DNA of 22,668 nucleotides from a virus. The position numbers and the translations under genes were made by a program. Shown in pieces: positions 21,550 to 22,668 of the stretch. Numbering within the stretch: position 1 is the first letter of the stretch; every line of letters begins with the position of its first letter. Under the pieces are notes generated by a model, which was not told where the DNA came from, did not search any database, and saw nothing but the letters and a program-made list of their open reading frames with translations. The DNA lies in the IMG/VR virus record IMGVR_UViG_3300003322_000037, positions 1-22,668 of that record. The stretch is one strand, 5' to 3'.

Positions 21550-21980
21550 ACCTGACTGCGCACTTCACCCTGGAGGAGCTCACCTTCTCCAGCACGGCTC
21601 AACGCCTGGGCATCGACAACATGCCGAGCCCGGAGATCGCCGCGCATTTGACGGTCTGCGCCATGGGTCTAGAGAAGGTCCGCGCGCTTCTCGGCGCGCC
21701 GCTGCACATTGACAGCGGCTACCGCTGCCCTGCGCTGAACAAGGCCGTCGGCGGCGTGCCGGATTCGGCGCACGTCCAGGGCTATGCGGCGGACTTCGTC
21801 TGCCAGGACTACGGCACGCCGCTGATGATCGCTCGCGCCATCGCCGGCAGCGACATCGCCTTCGACCAGGTCATACAAGAGGGATCCTGGGTGCATATCT
21901 CGTTCGACCCGCGCCTGCGCCATCAGGCGCTCACGGCCACCTTCGGCGCCGGCGGCGCCAGCTACTCGAAAGGCGTGTGA
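21546..21980 (+). CDS. Endolysin, M15-type peptidase (Peptidase_M15_3)
   Basis: This 144-residue protein should cut peptide cross-links or stems of peptidoglycan during lysis. It carries the M15_3 signature: the helix HFTLEELTFSSTAQRLGIDN, then LHIDSGYRCPALNKAVGG (53-70), SAHVQGYAADF (74-84), FDQVIQEG and SWVHISF (114-120). The zinc ligands expected for this family are His76, Asp83 and His117. No signal peptide or membrane anchor is seen, so it relies on a holin to reach the wall. The ATG overlaps the stop of the preceding small gene and its own stop overlaps the next start, so it sits in a tightly coupled lysis cluster. Confidence 0.92.
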   Translation: MNLTAHFTLEELTFSSTAQRLGIDNMPSPEIAAHLTVCAMGLEKVRALLGAPLHIDSGYRCPALNKAVGGVPDSAHVQGYAADFVCQDYGTPLMIARAIAGSDIAFDQVIQEGSWVHISFDPRLRHQALTATFGAGGASYSKGV

Positions 21981-22201
21981 TGAAGCTCGTCGACAACTGG
22001 CACAAGCTCCACAAGACGTTCAGTGTGCAGGCCATGGCCGCCGCTGGCGCCATCCAGGCCGTCTGGCCAACGATTCCTGACGACCTGAAGGCCGCGCTCC
22101 CGCACAACGTCGTGCACTGGGTCTCGCTGGCGTTGCTCGGTGCGGGGATCTTCGGCCGCATGGTCGATCAGGGCATTCAGGCGCCGAAGGATCCGTCGTG
22201 A
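21980..22201 (+). CDS. Holin-like protein (DUF7940-type)
   Basis: This 73-residue protein resembles the small phage holin-like family that begins 'MKLxDxWxxxxxxxSVQ'. Residues 13-31 (TFSVQAMAAAGAIQAVWP and near) and 46-62 (HWVSLALLGAGIFGRMV) are two short hydrophobic segments, joined by a loop with DDLKAALP. A hydrophilic tail follows. It would permeabilise the inner membrane and let the M15 endolysin out. The position directly between endolysin and spanins suits a holin. The ATG at 21980 shares its first base with the endolysin stop. A GTG one codon earlier is possible. Family naming is from memory. Confidence 0.75.
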   Translation: MKLVDNWHKLHKTFSVQAMAAAGAIQAVWPTIPDDLKAALPHNVVHWVSLALLGAGIFGRMVDQGIQAPKDPS

Positions 22202-22668
22202 TCGGCCTCGGCATTGCTGCGCTTCCTCAGAAGCTGGTCGCCGAAGTCCTCGGCCTCGTTCTCGAGGTTGCGCTCGTGGCCGGCGTGACGTACCACTACA
22301 CCGCCGAGCACTTCGAGATGAAGGCGAAGGCGGAAGCCGCGGCGCAGGTCGCCGCGAACCTGGCGCAATCTGAGAAGAACCGCGCCCTCGAAACCCAGCT
22401 CGCCCAGGCGAAACAGGATGCTCTCGATGCACGCGCTTCCGCTCAGTCTCAGGTGGCGTCTATCGCTGCTGCTTTCCGTGCTGACAATGACGGGGTGCGC
22501 AACGCCCTTGCCGTCGCCCTCCGTGGCGCCGCCGGCGATTCCCTTGCCGCCTGTGAACAGCGCGCCGCCCGAGCCGGGGACCTATTGGCGGATGGTCTGC
22601 GCATACAGGCAGAGCTTGCAGGAGCAGCTGAATCTCTCGCTGCCGACGCTCGCGCCGTGCGCGACTAC
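22198..22668 (+). CDS. Rz: Inner-membrane spanin (Rz-like), incomplete at the window edge
   Basis: The frame from the GTG at 22198 stays open to the end of the window (157 residues so far, no stop). It has an N-terminal membrane helix (about residues 13-31, VAEVLGLVLEVALVAGVTYH) followed by a long Ala/Glu/Gln/Lys coiled coil: FEMKAKAEAAAQVAANLAQS, ALETQLAQAKQDALDARASA and more. This is the i-spanin plan of a type II membrane anchor with a periplasmic coiled coil. The late part contains LAACEQRAARAGDLLADGL, similar to the CEQRAxxLGxLLxxG pattern of phage Rz proteins. With the nested lipoprotein it would fuse inner and outer membranes at lysis. The start overlaps the previous stop (GTGA). Confidence 0.8.
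   Translation, partial: MIGLGIAALPQKLVAEVLGLVLEVALVAGVTYHYTAEHFEMKAKAEAAAQVAANLAQSEKNRALETQLAQAKQDALDARASAQSQVASIAAAFRADNDGVRNALAVALRGAAGDSLAACEQRAARAGDLLADGLRIQAELAGAAESLAADARAVRDY
22427..22668 (+). CDS. Rz1: Outer-membrane lipoprotein spanin (Rz1-like), nested in Rz and incomplete at the window edge
   Basis: An ATG at 22427 opens a +1 frame inside Rz with 80 residues to the window end and no stop. It starts MHALPLSLRWRLSLLLSVLT, a signal peptide with a basic start and Leu-rich core. MTGC then forms a lipobox with the acylated Cys at position 24. A Pro-rich stretch follows (residues 27-50, with APPAIPLPPVNSAPPEP), as in lambda Rz1. The rest (GTYWRMVCAYRQSLQEQLNL) is helical with further cysteines. 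The combination of lipobox, Pro-rich region and nesting inside Rz is diagnostic for an o-spanin. No clear ribosome site precedes it, which is common for nested Rz1. Confidence 0.82.
   Translation, partial: MHALPLSLRWRLSLLLSVLTMTGCATPLPSPSVAPPAIPLPPVNSAPPEPGTYWRMVCAYRQSLQEQLNLSLPTLAPCAT

Noticed and set aside
1-22668. Defence genes, tRNAs, IS elements or other cargo
   Set aside because: All sizeable gaps and genes were checked by eye. Everything is explained by phage structure and lysis genes, with no transposase, tRNA-like fold or toxin-antitoxin pair seen.

Overview
The window is a contiguous late-gene block of a tailed phage or prophage with siphovirus (HK97/lambda-like) morphogenesis genes. 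Every gene I can support lies on the + strand, and most neighbours overlap or nearly touch. GC content is high. The lysis genes include an inner-membrane spanin with an outer-membrane lipoprotein spanin nested inside it, so the host should be a high-GC Gram-negative bacterium, most likely a proteobacterium. No integrase, repressor or replication gene is in the window, so its lifestyle cannot be judged.

Layout. 1-223: non-coding leader with a G-tract, possibly linked to the packaging (cos) site. 224-5669: packaging and head genes (terS, terL, portal, ClpP-like maturation protease, HK97-fold capsid). 5759-7374: a small post-capsid protein and the neck genes (phiE125 gp8-type connector, head closure protein, DUF3168 tail completion). 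7453-11131: a 3.7-kb adhesin cassette sitting unusually between tail completion and tail tube. It holds a fiber with two carbohydrate-binding-like repeats, a 789-aa protein built of two related beta-domains and fifteen 20-22-residue Gly/Ala/Ser repeats, and a fiber-tail adaptor-like protein. 11201-15477: tail tube with an inserted E1_FCCH-like domain, tail chaperone expressed as two products through a -1 frameshift, an HK97 gp10-like protein, and the tape measure. 15477-20982: tail tip (distal tail protein, a self-cleaving S74 fiber, hub-like protein, DUF6950/NlpC-like protein, J-like central tip protein). 20993-22668: lysis (two candidate holins, two small unknown genes, M15 endolysin, Rz/Rz1 spanins running off the end).

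How it works together. TerS and TerL bring DNA to the portal of a protease-matured capsid. The connector, closure and completion proteins join this head to a non-contractile tail, whose length is set by the tape measure with help from the frameshifted chaperone. The tip, S74 fiber and adhesin cassette would bind the host, and the lysis block releases progeny.

Regulation visible in the DNA consists of repeated terminator-like hairpins in the few real gaps, each followed at once by a strong ribosome site. They bracket the capsid gene, the adhesin cassette and the tail tube gene. No non-phage cargo such as a defence island, CRISPR array, tRNA or IS element was seen. The most novel-looking parts are the adhesin cassette and its repeat protein.
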